A DNA stretch of 64,000 bases from Candidatus Ruania gallistercoris (GTDB lineage Bacteria > Actinomycetota > Actinomycetes > Actinomycetales > Beutenbergiaceae). The position numbers and the translations under genes are program-made. Where the stretch lies: positions 1 through 64,000 of the forward strand of contig DXBY01000078.1 in assembly GCA_019116305.1 (NCBI GenBank), given 5' to 3'. A model generated the notes under the pieces. That model made no database searches, was not told where the DNA came from, and worked only from the letters and a program-made list of their open reading frames with translations. Positions 1 through 8,813 of this stretch are shown here, one piece after another; within the stretch, counting starts at the first letter, position 1, and the number at the start of each line of letters is the position of its first letter.

Positions 1-21
1 CGGGCTCGCCGCGCCGGCTGA
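1..21 (+). CDS. C-terminal end of a gene truncated by the window edge, possibly whiB1
   Basis: Reading from base 1 gives R-A-R-R-A-G and a TGA at 19-21, directly before a hairpin. Only six residues are visible, so the sequence alone cannot identify it. The guess of WhiB1 rests on context: in mycobacteria whiB1 converges on the pdtaS gene, which is the next gene here in the expected orientation, and WhiB1-type proteins end in an Arg/Ala-rich tail. Another protein is fully possible. Confidence 0.3.
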   Translation, partial: RARRAG

Positions 22-40
22 CGGCACGCACTTCTCGGAC

Positions 41-67
41 GGCCGATCCCCGCTGCGGGGGTCGGCC
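41..67 (+). terminator. GC-rich hairpin terminator
   Basis: Arms 41-51 and 57-67 pair over 11 positions (one G-T wobble) around a 5-nt loop. It lies between a stop codon at 19-21 on the plus strand and the 3' end of the pdtaS-type gene on the minus strand, so it could end both transcripts. There is no T-run, which is common for actinobacterial terminators. Confidence 0.55.
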
Positions 68-150
68 GTTCGGTGTGTCCGGCCCCTTCGACGAACCCGA
101 CCCCACGTCGGCCAGATGAATCCACCCACCGGGCCGGGGCAACGCTCGGT

Positions 151-1611
151 TCAGACCTCTCGGATCTCCGCCAGGCGTGCCTTGAGCACCACTTCAGTGC
201 CACCACCCTCCAGCGGCGCCCAGTCGATGCTGCCGTCCAGCTCGGTGGCCACCAGCGTGCGCACGATCTGAGTACCGAGCCCGTTCATCGCCGCCTGCGG
301 CTCCATCCCGGAACCGTCGTCCAGCACCCGCACACGGAGCATGTTCCCCGTACGTTCAGCCTCGATCGTCACCGTGCCACCGACCTTCGCCAGACCATGC
401 TCGACGGCGTTCGTCACCAGCTCGGTGAGCACCACCGCCAAGGCGGTGGCATCGGTGGCCGGAACCCGGCCGAAGGTGCCGGTACGTACGGTCTTCACAT
501 GCGCCTCGCCGGAGGCGACGTCGGCCGCGAGCCGGAGAGTGCGCCCGAAGACCTCGTCGAAATCGACCACCTCGTCGATAGTCTGGGACAGCGCCTCGTG
601 CACGGTCGCGATCGTGGCGACCCGGCGCATCGCCTCCTCCAGCGCCGACCGGGCATCGGTGGAATCGGTCCGGCGCGCCTGGAGGCGCAGCAGCGCGGCC
701 ACGGTCTGCAGGTTGTTCTTCACCCGGTGGTGGATCTCCCGGATCGTGGCGTCCTTGGTGAGCAGCTCCCGTTCCCGACGGCGCAGCTCGGAGACGTCCC
801 GGACCAGGAGCACCGCCCCCACGCGCTGGCTGTACTCGGTGACCGGCACGGCGCGCAGGGACAGGCTCACCCCGCGAGCCTCCACCTCGGTGCGCCAGGC
901 CGCCCGACCCATCACCACCAGCGGCAGCGACTCGTCCACCGGTGAGCTCGCCTCGATCAACGGGGTGACCACCTCGGCGAGCGGGCGCCCGACGATCTCG
1001 TCGGTGACCCCGAGCCGGTGGAAGGCGGACAGCGCGTTCGGGCTGGCGTAGAGCACATCGCCCTCGCTGTTCAGCCGGACCAGACCGTCCCCCACCCGCG
1101 GAGCTCCGCGGCGCGGACCGGTGGCAGCGTTCGGCAACGGGAACTCACCGCGGGAGATCATTCCGCACAGCTCGTCAGCGGACTCGACGTAGTTCACCTC
1201 GAGGCGACTCGGCGTGCGGCTGGCGCCGAGGTAGGTCTCGCGGGCGATCAGCGCCAGCGTCCGCCCGGCCCGCACCACCGGGATGATCTCCTCGCGGATG
1301 GCGTAGGTACCGTTCCACCGGGCCTCTTTGGCGCGGCTGATGCCCTCCCGCTGACGGGCCTGGGTGAGCGTGTCCCGCAGGCTGTCCGGCACCGTCGAAC
1401 CGACCACGTCGTCGTGGTGCACGGTGGCGCCGGTGGACGGGCGGGCGTGGGCCACGGCAACGAAGTCCTCACCCGCGGGCAGCCACAGCACCAGATCGGC
1501 GAAGGCCAGGTCGGAGATGACCTGCCAGTCGCCGACCAGGAGGTGCAGCCACTCCGCGTCCTGTGTGGTCAGGTCGCTGTGCTGGTCGATCAATTCACCC
1601 ATCGTGGACAC
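151..1611 (-). CDS. pdtaS: PdtaS-type sensor histidine kinase
   Basis: About 486 residues: an N-terminal GAF-like region, a PAS region near 180-280, then a HisKA_2 dimerisation helix with the phospho-acceptor in HHRVKNNLQ and an HWE/HATPase_c domain (N box LVTNAVEHG, G1 box DDGSGM). No membrane segment is seen, so it should be a cytosolic sensor. In the PdtaS/PdtaR system such kinases phosphorylate an ANTAR-type RNA-binding regulator; no regulator gene is in this window. An in-frame ATG at 1617 directly abuts the hexamer TAGGCT (1618-1623), so it would lie upstream of the transcript; GTG at 1611, six bases after the hexamer, fits a leaderless start better. Confidence 0.85.
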   Translation of the reverse strand: MSTMGELIDQHSDLTTQDAEWLHLLVGDWQVISDLAFADLVLWLPAGEDFVAVAHARPSTGATVHHDDVVGSTVPDSLRDTLTQARQREGISRAKEARWNGTYAIREEIIPVVRAGRTLALIARETYLGASRTPSRLEVNYVESADELCGMISRGEFPLPNAATGPRRGAPRVGDGLVRLNSEGDVLYASPNALSAFHRLGVTDEIVGRPLAEVVTPLIEASSPVDESLPLVVMGRAAWRTEVEARGVSLSLRAVPVTEYSQRVGAVLLVRDVSELRRRERELLTKDATIREIHHRVKNNLQTVAALLRLQARRTDSTDARSALEEAMRRVATIATVHEALSQTIDEVVDFDEVFGRTLRLAADVASGEAHVKTVRTGTFGRVPATDATALAVVLTELVTNAVEHGLAKVGGTVTIEAERTGNMLRVRVLDDGSGMEPQAAMNGLGTQIVRTLVATELDGSIDWAPLEGGGTEVVLKARLAEIREV

Positions 1612-1617
1612 GCGCAT

Positions 1618-1734
1618 AGCCTACGCATCCCGAGCCGGCACTCTGGCCCACCGGGAGAGCACGTTCGCCGGCGCCGGCGCCTCAGCCGCCCACCGCGCGT
1701 CCTGGTGCACCGTGCGCCAGGAGCGCACTAGGCT
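1618..1734. promoter_or_regulatory. Divergent leaderless promoters for pdtaS and the IclR gene
   Basis: The 124-bp gap carries TAGGCT at both ends. On the minus strand TAGGCT (1623-1618) is followed by six bases and GTG 1611. On the plus strand TAGGCT (1729-1734) is followed by six bases and ATG 1741. With a start site about seven bases after the -10 box, both mRNAs would begin at their start codon. No clear -35 boxes were seen. Confidence 0.5.
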
Positions 1735-1740
1735 ATCGCG

Positions 1741-2532
1741 ATGCAAGCGGATCGTCCGGAGGGCCAGCGCGTCGAAGCGCTCACCCGTGGCCTCACCGTG
1801 CTGCGCAAGCTCGTCGATGCCGGACGGCCGCTCAGTGCCACGGCTATCGCAGCAGAGATGGGCCTGCACCAGTCGTCCGTGTCCCGGTTGCTGGCCACGC
1901 TGGCTGACATCGGCTTCGTCCGGAAGACCGCGGCGGGGTTCAGCCCGGACTTCGGTGTGCTGTCCCTGGCCTCTGCCAGCGAGCAGTTCCCGCTCGTCAA
2001 TCGACCGCGGGCGGCGATGCAGCGCATCGGCGAGCAGGCGGGGGGCCTGAATGTGTCCCTGGGGATGTTCTGGCGCAACCAGATGATCTACTTCCTGCGC
2101 CGGCTCGCCTCCGGAGAGATGATCGACTTCTGGTGGTCCACCTATCCGATCCAGGTCTCCGCGCCCGGCATGCGGCTCCTCCTCGACCAACCCGAGAGCG
2201 AGGCGTTGGACACGCTGCGGGCATCCCGGGCACGGCACGGGTGGCTCGGCAATCAGGACGTCCTGCCCGGGACGGAGGAAGGCGTGCTCGCAGCAGCCCG
2301 GGAGCAGACCGAGCACGACGTCCTCGTCCTGCGGCACTGGCACCACCGGGGCCAGGTCGGTGCCGCGATCCCGATCCACGCGCAGGAGGCCTACCCGGTG
2401 GCACTGGCCCTGTCCGGACCTGGCGAGCGTGCCGACGATGCGACGCTACGCATCTGGCTGCACGAGTTCCGCCGCGAGGTCGAAGCCAGCCTCCGCACGG
2501 ACCCCTCCACCTGGCATGCACATGACGCATAG
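1741..2532 (+). CDS. IclR-family transcriptional regulator
   Basis: 263 residues, the normal IclR length. The N-terminal winged helix is clear: LTRGLTVLRKLVDAG, then a helix-turn-helix with QSSVSRLLATLADIGFV. The remainder is the IclR effector-binding domain, whose ligand is not predictable. It stands alone, divergent from the kinase gene and 33 bp before the PhoD-type gene on the same strand, which has its own leaderless promoter. The neighbouring phosphatase is a possible target but nothing in the sequence shows it. Confidence 0.85.
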   Translation: MQADRPEGQRVEALTRGLTVLRKLVDAGRPLSATAIAAEMGLHQSSVSRLLATLADIGFVRKTAAGFSPDFGVLSLASASEQFPLVNRPRAAMQRIGEQAGGLNVSLGMFWRNQMIYFLRRLASGEMIDFWWSTYPIQVSAPGMRLLLDQPESEALDTLRASRARHGWLGNQDVLPGTEEGVLAAAREQTEHDVLVLRHWHHRGQVGAAIPIHAQEAYPVALALSGPGERADDATLRIWLHEFRREVEASLRTDPSTWHAHDA

Positions 2533-2553
2533 TCCTCGTATAGGCATGCGTGC

Positions 2554-2559
2554 TAGCGT
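2554..2559 (+). promoter_or_regulatory. -10 box of the PhoD-type gene, leaderless
   Basis: TAGCGT is followed by exactly six bases and the GTG at 2566. This spacing supports GTG 2566 rather than the downstream ATG 2572 or ATG 2608 as the start. Confidence 0.45.
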
Positions 2560-2565
2560 GCGATC

Positions 2566-4158
2566 GTGAGGATGACGCAGTCCGACTCCCTGTTTCGTGA
2601 CACCACCATGCGGCGCCGAGCTGTGCTGGGTGGGATGGGCGCCGCAGCACTGGCGTTCACCTTCAACACCCCGGACCCAGCATCGGCCCGGGTCCGGCAA
2701 CCTCGGTTCCGCTCCACTCCGTTCACGCTGGGCGTCGCCTCCGGCGATCCGCGGCGCAACGCCGTCGTCCTGTGGACCAGGCTGGCCCCGGAGAAGTTCG
2801 CCCCCTACGGCGGACTTGACCCGAGCGCCGCCATCCCGGTGCGCTGGCAGCTGTCCACGGACGAGAACTTCACCACCATCGCGCGGGAAGGAACCGAGCT
2901 CGCCCATCCCGAGTACTACTTCTCCGTGCACGTGGACGCCCGCGGACTTCGGCCCGGCTACACCTACTTCTACCGGTTCATCGCCGGGGACTACGTCAGC
3001 GATGTCGGCCGTACCCGCACCGCCCCCGCCGCGGGATCACGCCTGAGCGAGCTCAATTTCGCGTTCGCCTCCTGCAACTCGTTCGGCGCCGGCTACTTCA
3101 CGTCCGCCCGGCACCTGGGGGATGAGGACCTGGACGTGGTGTTCTTCCTCGGGGACTACATCTACGAGTACGCCATCAGCGCCGAGACGAGCCTGCGGGT
3201 CGGGATGGACCCGGTGCCCGCTGAGCTCAATGTCGAGACGGGCACCCTCGAGCGCTACCGGCTGCAGTACTCGTTGTACAAGTCCGACCCGGACATGATC
3301 TATGCGCACCGACAGGCACCGTGGATCGCCACCTGGGACGACCACGAGGTGGAGAACGAGTATCCGGTCGAGGAGGCCACCGCCGACGATGTGCTGCGCA
3401 GGGCCAACGCCTACCGGGCGTACTGGGAGCACATGCCGCTGCGCCCACCGCAACGGCCCGCCGGACCGGCCGCCCGGATGTACCGCGGCTTCGACTTCGG
3501 CCGGCTCGCACGGTTCAGTGTGCTGGACGTGCGCCAGTACCGCAGTGCGGAGCTGGCCGACGAGCCGATCCCCGACTCTCCCGAGCGGCGCGATTCCGGC
3601 CGGACCATGCTGGGCGCCGAGCAGGAGTCCTGGTTCCTGGACCGCCTGACCTCCTCCCGTGCCCGCTGGAACATCGCACCGCAACAGGTCCTGATGGGGA
3701 TGCTGGACACCCTGCCGGGTGAGCAGTCCCGGTTTGCTCCCGCCAGCTGGGACGGCTACCAGGCCTCCCAGCAGCGGGTGCTGAGCACGGTCGCCGAGCA
3801 CGACGTCTCCAACTTCGTCGTCCTCACCGGAGACGTCCACCGCAACTACGTGCTGGATCTCAAGGCCGACTACGACGATCCAGACTCGGCGACGATCGGC
3901 GCCGAGTTCGCCGGTACCTCGTTGACCAGCGGATCTGACGGCGTCGATGACGACGGCGGTCTCGACGATCGTTATGCGGCCAACCCGCACCTGCACTGGG
4001 CGTCCCTGCAGCGTGGCTACGTGCGGTGTCACCTGGAGGAGGACCTCCTGCAGGTCGACTATCGGGAGGTGCCCTACGTCACGACCCCGGGCGCTGGGGT
4101 GTCCACCCGATCCTCGTTCGTGGTCGAAGCCGGAACAGCCGGGGTCCAGCAGGCCTGA
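2566..4158 (+). CDS. phoD: Tat-exported alkaline phosphatase D / phosphodiesterase
   Basis: 530 residues. A twin-arginine signal (RRRAVLGG near residues 15-23) precedes a hydrophobic stretch, so it is predicted to be exported folded. The PhoD N-terminal beta domain (FTLGVASGDP) is followed by the metallophosphatase domain with metal-binding motifs FFLGDYIYEY, TWDDHEVENEY and LTGDVHRNYV. Family members hydrolyse phosphomono- and diesters outside the cell with Fe3+/Ca2+ centres, often for phosphate scavenging. It is monocistronic as far as can be seen; no Pho box was recognised. Confidence 0.9.
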   Translation: MRMTQSDSLFRDTTMRRRAVLGGMGAAALAFTFNTPDPASARVRQPRFRSTPFTLGVASGDPRRNAVVLWTRLAPEKFAPYGGLDPSAAIPVRWQLSTDENFTTIAREGTELAHPEYYFSVHVDARGLRPGYTYFYRFIAGDYVSDVGRTRTAPAAGSRLSELNFAFASCNSFGAGYFTSARHLGDEDLDVVFFLGDYIYEYAISAETSLRVGMDPVPAELNVETGTLERYRLQYSLYKSDPDMIYAHRQAPWIATWDDHEVENEYPVEEATADDVLRRANAYRAYWEHMPLRPPQRPAGPAARMYRGFDFGRLARFSVLDVRQYRSAELADEPIPDSPERRDSGRTMLGAEQESWFLDRLTSSRARWNIAPQQVLMGMLDTLPGEQSRFAPASWDGYQASQQRVLSTVAEHDVSNFVVLTGDVHRNYVLDLKADYDDPDSATIGAEFAGTSLTSGSDGVDDDGGLDDRYAANPHLHWASLQRGYVRCHLEEDLLQVDYREVPYVTTPGAGVSTRSSFVVEAGTAGVQQA

Positions 4159-4183
4159 CCGCACCTTCCCCGGTCCGGGCACG

Positions 4184-4189
4184 TACCAT
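4184..4189 (+). promoter_or_regulatory. -10 box of the RpiB-like gene, leaderless
   Basis: TACCAT lies six bases upstream of ATG 4196, the same arrangement as the two preceding genes. Confidence 0.45.
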
Positions 4190-4195
4190 CGAGGC

Positions 4196-4681
4196 ATGCG
4201 AATCGGTATCGGGAGCGACGCCTCCGGCAGTGAGCTCAAGTCTGTGGTCATCACGCATCTGCGCGAGCAGGGGCACGACGTCGTCGACTACGGCTACACC
4301 CCCACCAGCGGTGCGGACCCGGAGTACTCGGCCACCTACGCCCGGGAGGTCGCCCATGCGATCCGCGACGAGACCGTGGAGCGTGGTGTGCTGATCTGCG
4401 GAACCGGGATCGGCATCTCGATCTCGGCGAACAAGGTGCGCGGGATCCGTGCCGCCGTGTGCTCCGAGCCGTTCACCGCCCGGCACACCCGGGAGAACAA
4501 CGGCTCCCAGATCATCGCCTTCGGTTCGTTCGTGGTGGGCCCGGCCATGGCGACCAGCATCGTGGATGCGTTCCTCGGTGCCACCTTCAAGGGCGAGACC
4601 GACCCGGAGTTCGTCGGCCGGTTCAACAAGATCGCGGCAATCGAGGACGAGGAGCGTGCCGCGCCCGCAGCCGGGAACTGA
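4196..4681 (+). CDS. RpiB/LacA/LacB-family sugar-phosphate isomerase
   Basis: 161 residues, typical for the family. It has the phosphate-binding N-terminus (IGSDASGSELK) and the signature ICGTGIGISISANKVRGIRA. The catalytic Cys of RpiB sits in this CGTGIG loop. Members isomerise ribose-5-phosphate or related aldose/ketose phosphates such as D-erythrulose-4-phosphate. The N-terminal motif is DASG instead of the common DHAG, which suggests a substrate other than ribose 5-phosphate, but this is inference. A longer reading frame runs upstream inside phoD; the ATG at 4196 with a -10 box six bases before it is preferred. Confidence 0.85.
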   Translation: MRIGIGSDASGSELKSVVITHLREQGHDVVDYGYTPTSGADPEYSATYAREVAHAIRDETVERGVLICGTGIGISISANKVRGIRAAVCSEPFTARHTRENNGSQIIAFGSFVVGPAMATSIVDAFLGATFKGETDPEFVGRFNKIAAIEDEERAAPAAGN

Positions 4682-4692
4682 GCAGCACTCCC

Positions 4693-5856
4693 CTACAGTG
4701 CCCGGGCGATACTCCGCCGGAGCAGCACGCTGCCCAGCAGCAGTACGCCGACCGCCATCGCGGCCAGCACCCCGAGCGGGCCGAGGATGTCGCCGAGCCC
4801 GGCATCGTGCCGCTGGATCTCCGCGAAGGCGCGGTAGCCCCAGCCGTGCGGGGTGAACGAGGACACGAACTGCAGCGACGCCGGGAAGATCTCCTGCGGC
4901 ACCATGCACCCGCCGAGCGCTGCCAGCACCAGGGCGATACCGACCCCGAACCCGGACGCCGCACCCTCGTTGTCCAGCAGTGACCCGATCGTCATCGCTG
5001 CTCCGGCAGCCACCGTCGCGAAGACCGCCAGCACCAGGACGCACAGCCAGATGTTCCCCCAGCTGACCCCAAAGAGCAGCGAGGTCCCGGCCATCACGTA
5101 CACCCCCTGGAACAGTGCGATCACCCACCTGCCCAGAGCCTGGCCGGCCACCACGGAGACGACGGAGACCGGTGCGGCCAGGGTCCGTGCGATCACCCGG
5201 TGCCGCCGGGCATCGATCAACGTCGCCGAACCCGCCAGCGCCGTGAGGAACACGAACAACAGCGCCTGGGAGGATGCTCCGACGTCGAACCCGGTCACCC
5301 CGGCGAACGCCTGACTGACGTCGTCGACGTCCACCACGTCCAGGTCGGCGGGCGGCACCTGCTCCTCGGCATCCCGCCAGGCCGCGGCAGCGTCCTGGTC
5401 CCCCACTCCGGCGGCGATCAACGCCGCGACGCCGGCCTGCTCCCGGTCCAGCTCGTCCACGCCGGCCTGCACCAGCTGCGCCACGGCGGCCGCATTGCTG
5501 GAGGAGGCCTGGAGCATGTCCAGCTGCACCGGCTCACCGGCGTCGAAAGCGGCCGCGTCCTCGCCGTCCACGAGCAGGCCTACGTCGGCGCGCCCGCGGG
5601 CGAGGCTCTCCCGTGCGTCGTCGGCCGAGCTCACCTGCACGGTCAGGTCCCGTTCGGTCAGCTCCGCGGCGATGCGCTGCCCGAGCGCGCTGGAGTCGTC
5701 GGTGAGGACCACCCGCCCGTTGTCGCCCCCGCCGCCGAACTGCGCACCGATCACCACCACAAGCATGAATGGGAAGATGAAGGTGAAGAAGATGTTCGAC
5801 CGGTCCCGCACGAACCGGCGCAGCTCCACTGTGGCCACCGCCCAGGCCGCGCTCAC
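4693..5856 (-). CDS. ABC-2 type transporter permease (second of two)
   Basis: 387 residues. One N-terminal membrane segment (FTFIFPFMLVVVIGAQF) is followed by a large extracytoplasmic region and five C-terminal segments, the ABC2_membrane_3 layout of exporters. The start is taken as the GTG at 5856, which overlaps the TGA of the upstream permease (GTGA), so the two are translationally coupled; an ATG further upstream at 5901 is less likely. It would pair with the other permease and the ATPase encoded upstream to form a heteromeric efflux or lipid/drug exporter. The substrate is unknown. Confidence 0.85.
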   Translation of the reverse strand: MSAAWAVATVELRRFVRDRSNIFFTFIFPFMLVVVIGAQFGGGGDNGRVVLTDDSSALGQRIAAELTERDLTVQVSSADDARESLARGRADVGLLVDGEDAAAFDAGEPVQLDMLQASSSNAAAVAQLVQAGVDELDREQAGVAALIAAGVGDQDAAAAWRDAEEQVPPADLDVVDVDDVSQAFAGVTGFDVGASSQALLFVFLTALAGSATLIDARRHRVIARTLAAPVSVVSVVAGQALGRWVIALFQGVYVMAGTSLLFGVSWGNIWLCVLVLAVFATVAAGAAMTIGSLLDNEGAASGFGVGIALVLAALGGCMVPQEIFPASLQFVSSFTPHGWGYRAFAEIQRHDAGLGDILGPLGVLAAMAVGVLLLGSVLLRRSIARAL

Positions 5857-7013
5857 TGCGCCACCCCACGGTTCGGGATCAGCCGCGAGACCACCAGGCA
5901 CACCGCCGCGAAGCCCACCATGATCGCCACCGGCACCCCGATCGCGGCCAGTCCGCCACCGCCGGAGGTGATCCCCAGCCCGCGGGTGAACGCGGCGATC
6001 GGGTTCAGGTCCACGATCGCGCCGAGCGCGCCCTGTGCAGTGATCGGGAAGAACGCACCGCCGGACATTCCCAGCACCAGCGCGATGATCGACTGCACCA
6101 CGTTCGCCTGCTCTGCCGTCCGGGCCAGCCGGACCACCACGAACGTCAGCGAGGTCGCCGCCAGCACGGCAGCGAGCACCAGGACCGCCACCGCACCCGC
6201 CGAGCCGAAGTCCACCCCGAACAACAGCGACCCGATACTCAGCAGCACACCGGTGGCCACCAGCCCGAGCACGAAGGCGGTCAGCGCCTTGGCCGCCACG
6301 ATCGTCGACAGCCGCACCGGCATCGACCGCAGCCGCACCAGTGTGCCCTCCTCACGTTCGACGACCAGGCCGAGCACCCCGAAGCCCACGGTGAACATCA
6401 GGAACAGCCCCGCCTGGCCCGCGATCAACATGCCACCGGTGCTCAGCTGCTCCGAGGATGCCTCGCCCTGTTCCAGCTGCACCTGCACCTGAGCGGCAAG
6501 CACCTGCTGCGCAAGCGCCCCGGCCTGCTCAGGGTCGAGCCCGGCGGCACCACCGGCCACCGCGGCCACCGAGGCACCCCGGAACTGCTCCACCACCGCC
6601 TGCGCCACGGTGACCAGCACCTGCCCGGACAACCCTGCGCCGTCGCCGACCACGAACTGCACCGGCGCCTCCTCACCGGAGGTGAGCGCAGCCGTGAACC
6701 CTTCCGGTACCACCATGCCCAGGTCGGCGGAGCCGGCGTCCACCTCGGCGCGCGGATCGTCGCTGTCGATCACGGTCACGTCCACGATCCCGGGATCGGC
6801 GAGCGCATCCACGAGCGCACCGGCGAGCTCATCGTCCGCCGGTGCGGACACCGCCAGGTCCACCGGCTCGAACTCCCCCTCGTTCACCCCGCCGAGGAGC
6901 AGGTTGAGCACACTCATCAGCGCCAGCGGCACCGCGAGGGAGAAGATCAGCACGGACTTGTCCCGCAGCCGGCGGCGCAGGTCCACCGCGGTCATGGTGA
7001 GCAGGGCGCGCAT
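5853..7013 (-). CDS. ABC-2 type transporter permease (first of two)
   Basis: 386 residues with the same architecture as the downstream permease: an N-terminal membrane segment (FSLAVPLALMSVLNLLL), a long outer loop rich in Gln/Ala (residues about 160-220), and five C-terminal membrane segments. ATG 7013 lies 2 bp after the stop of the ATPase gene. The two permeases differ clearly, so the exporter is likely a heterodimer. Confidence 0.85.
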   Translation of the reverse strand: MRALLTMTAVDLRRRLRDKSVLIFSLAVPLALMSVLNLLLGGVNEGEFEPVDLAVSAPADDELAGALVDALADPGIVDVTVIDSDDPRAEVDAGSADLGMVVPEGFTAALTSGEEAPVQFVVGDGAGLSGQVLVTVAQAVVEQFRGASVAAVAGGAAGLDPEQAGALAQQVLAAQVQVQLEQGEASSEQLSTGGMLIAGQAGLFLMFTVGFGVLGLVVEREEGTLVRLRSMPVRLSTIVAAKALTAFVLGLVATGVLLSIGSLLFGVDFGSAGAVAVLVLAAVLAATSLTFVVVRLARTAEQANVVQSIIALVLGMSGGAFFPITAQGALGAIVDLNPIAAFTRGLGITSGGGGLAAIGVPVAIMVGFAAVCLVVSRLIPNRGVAQ

Positions 7014-7015
7014 GG

Positions 7016-7969
7016 TCAGTCCCGCAGTTCCTTGCCGGTCAGGTGCAGGAACACCTGCTCCAGATCCGGCCGGGTGATCTCCACATCCGCCAGCTCCAGC
7101 TCCCGCGAGGCCGCCGTGACGATCGCGGCCAGGTGTGCGGGCGCGTCCGTCACCGCGCACACTGCACCGCCGCTGACCAGATCGACCCGCTGCACCCCGG
7201 CCACCTGCTCCAGCGCGGCTCGGGCGGCGTCCAGGTCGCCGGTCCCGGCCAGCCGCACCTGGTCCAGGCCACCGACCAGCTGGATCAGCTCATCTCTGGT
7301 GCCCTCGGCCTGGATCGCACCCGAGTCGATGATCCCGATCCGGTCGCAGAGCCGCTCGGCCTCCTCCATGTAGTGCGTGGTGTACAACACCGCCATCCCC
7401 TCGCCGGAGAGTGCTTCCACCGACTCCAGGATCGCGTTCCGGGACTGCGGGTCCACGCCCACGGTGGGCTCGTCCAGGATGAGCAGCGCGGGCCGGTGCA
7501 ACAGCCCGGCGGCGATGTTCAACCGGCGTTTCATCCCCCCGGAGTACTCCTTCACCGGGTCCTTGGCCCGGTCGGCGAGCCCGACCACTTCGAGCACCTC
7601 GTCCACCCGGGCGCGCAGCTCGGTGCCGCGCAGCTTCTGCAGCGCCCCGAAGTAGCGCAGGTTCTCCCGGCCCTTCAGGTCCGGGTACAGTGCCAGGTCC
7701 TGCGGGACCAGCCCGATCCGGGACCGGATCGCCACGTGCCGCGGGCCCATCGGTTCACCCAGGAGGGACACGCTGCCGGAGTCCGGCGCGATCAGGCCCG
7801 AGATCATCGAGATCGTGGTGGTCTTGCCCGCGCCGTTCGGGCCGAGCAGACCGTAGGTCTCCCCCGGAGCGATGTGCAGGGACACCCCGGCCACGGCCTG
7901 CAAGTCGCCGAAGGTGCGCGTGACGTTCTCCACCCGCACCACGGCGGTACTGGTCCCGGCTTCCGTCAT
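7016..7969 (-). CDS. ABC transporter ATP-binding protein, DrrA-like
   Basis: 317 residues. Walker A GPNGAGKTT, signature YSGGMKRRL, Walker B LLILDEPTVGVD and a His switch (TTHYMEEAE) are all intact, followed by the C-terminal extension common in DrrA/CcmA-type exporters. First gene of a three-gene minus-strand operon. A TAGTAT -10 candidate lies at 8011-8016, about 40 bp before the start, in the region shared with the divergent NUDIX gene. Confidence 0.9.
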   Translation of the reverse strand: MTEAGTSTAVVRVENVTRTFGDLQAVAGVSLHIAPGETYGLLGPNGAGKTTTISMISGLIAPDSGSVSLLGEPMGPRHVAIRSRIGLVPQDLALYPDLKGRENLRYFGALQKLRGTELRARVDEVLEVVGLADRAKDPVKEYSGGMKRRLNIAAGLLHRPALLILDEPTVGVDPQSRNAILESVEALSGEGMAVLYTTHYMEEAERLCDRIGIIDSGAIQAEGTRDELIQLVGGLDQVRLAGTGDLDAARAALEQVAGVQRVDLVSGGAVCAVTDAPAHLAAIVTAASRELELADVEITRPDLEQVFLHLTGKELRD

Positions 7970-8035
7970 CTGCGTGCCCCGTCCGTGGCTGCCAGTGTTT
8001 CCCGCGCCGAATACTACACAGCCGGATCAGCGGCG

Positions 8036-8041
8036 TAGGCT
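8036..8041 (+). promoter_or_regulatory. -10 box of the NUDIX gene, leaderless
   Basis: TAGGCT is followed by six bases and the GTG at 8048. Confidence 0.45.
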
Positions 8042-8047
8042 CGCCCT

Positions 8048-8776
8048 GTGTCGCATCCTGCCCGTGGAGACCTGCTCGCCGTCGCCGACCGGGTCCGCCA
8101 CGGCACTTTCGAGGCACTCGCCGGCCCGCACAGCTACGACCCGGCCTCGGCCACCGGCTTCCGGCGGGCCGCTGTGCTCATGCTCTTCACGCCGACGGCG
8201 CAGCTCGCCTCGGCCGGGCAGCCGGCACCGCCGGTAGCCCTTCGGGACACGGACGTGTTCCTGGTGCAGCGCTCCCCGCTGCTGCGGCACCATCCCGGGC
8301 AGATCGCGCTGCCGGGCGGCTCGATCGACCCCGATGACGACGGCCCGGTCGCTGCCGCGTTGCGGGAGACCGAGGAGGAGACCGGTATCGGTGCCGACCA
8401 GGTGGAGGTGCTCGGCGAGCTGCCGCCGGTGCTGGTGCCGATCAGCTCGTTCGTGGTCACGCCGGTGCTGGGCTGGGCGCCGGCGGTACGGCCAGCGCCG
8501 GTGCTGGAGACCGAGGAGGTGCTGCACACCTTGCGCGCGCCGGTCGATGAGCTGATCGATCCGCGGGCACGCGCCACAGTGTGGATGGGCGGGCACGGGT
8601 CCAGCGGCTTCCGGGTGCCGACCGGCTGGGTGTGGGGCTTCACCGGGAACCTGCTGGACCACCTGTTCACCCAGCTCGGCTGGACCCGGGACTGGGACAC
8701 CTCAGTGCGGCACCAGATGAGCTGGGACGAGGCCCGTGGTGCCCAGCTGCTCGGGCACGCTCCCTCCCCGGACTGA
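8048..8776 (+). CDS. NUDIX hydrolase, CoA pyrophosphatase type
   Basis: 242 residues. The UPF0035-like segment QRSPLLRHHPGQIALPGG precedes the Nudix box GGSIDP...ALRETEEETGI, which has the catalytic REXXEE glutamates; the first Glu of the canonical box is Asp. Relatives cleave coenzyme A or acyl-CoA into 4'-phosphopantetheine and 3',5'-ADP. In several Actinobacteria such a gene lies near DNA-repair or membrane genes; here it stands alone between the exporter operon and the SDR gene. Confidence 0.8.
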   Translation: MSHPARGDLLAVADRVRHGTFEALAGPHSYDPASATGFRRAAVLMLFTPTAQLASAGQPAPPVALRDTDVFLVQRSPLLRHHPGQIALPGGSIDPDDDGPVAAALRETEEETGIGADQVEVLGELPPVLVPISSFVVTPVLGWAPAVRPAPVLETEEVLHTLRAPVDELIDPRARATVWMGGHGSSGFRVPTGWVWGFTGNLLDHLFTQLGWTRDWDTSVRHQMSWDEARGAQLLGHAPSPD

Positions 8777-8813
8777 CCCGATCCACCCTCGGTCGCCGGG
8801 TCCGGGGTGCGCT

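Noticed and set aside
2533-2565. Possible operator (GCATGCGTGCTAGCGTGCG) before the PhoD gene
   Set aside because: Repeated GCGTGC words but no good dyad; the TAGCGT part is better explained as a -10 box.
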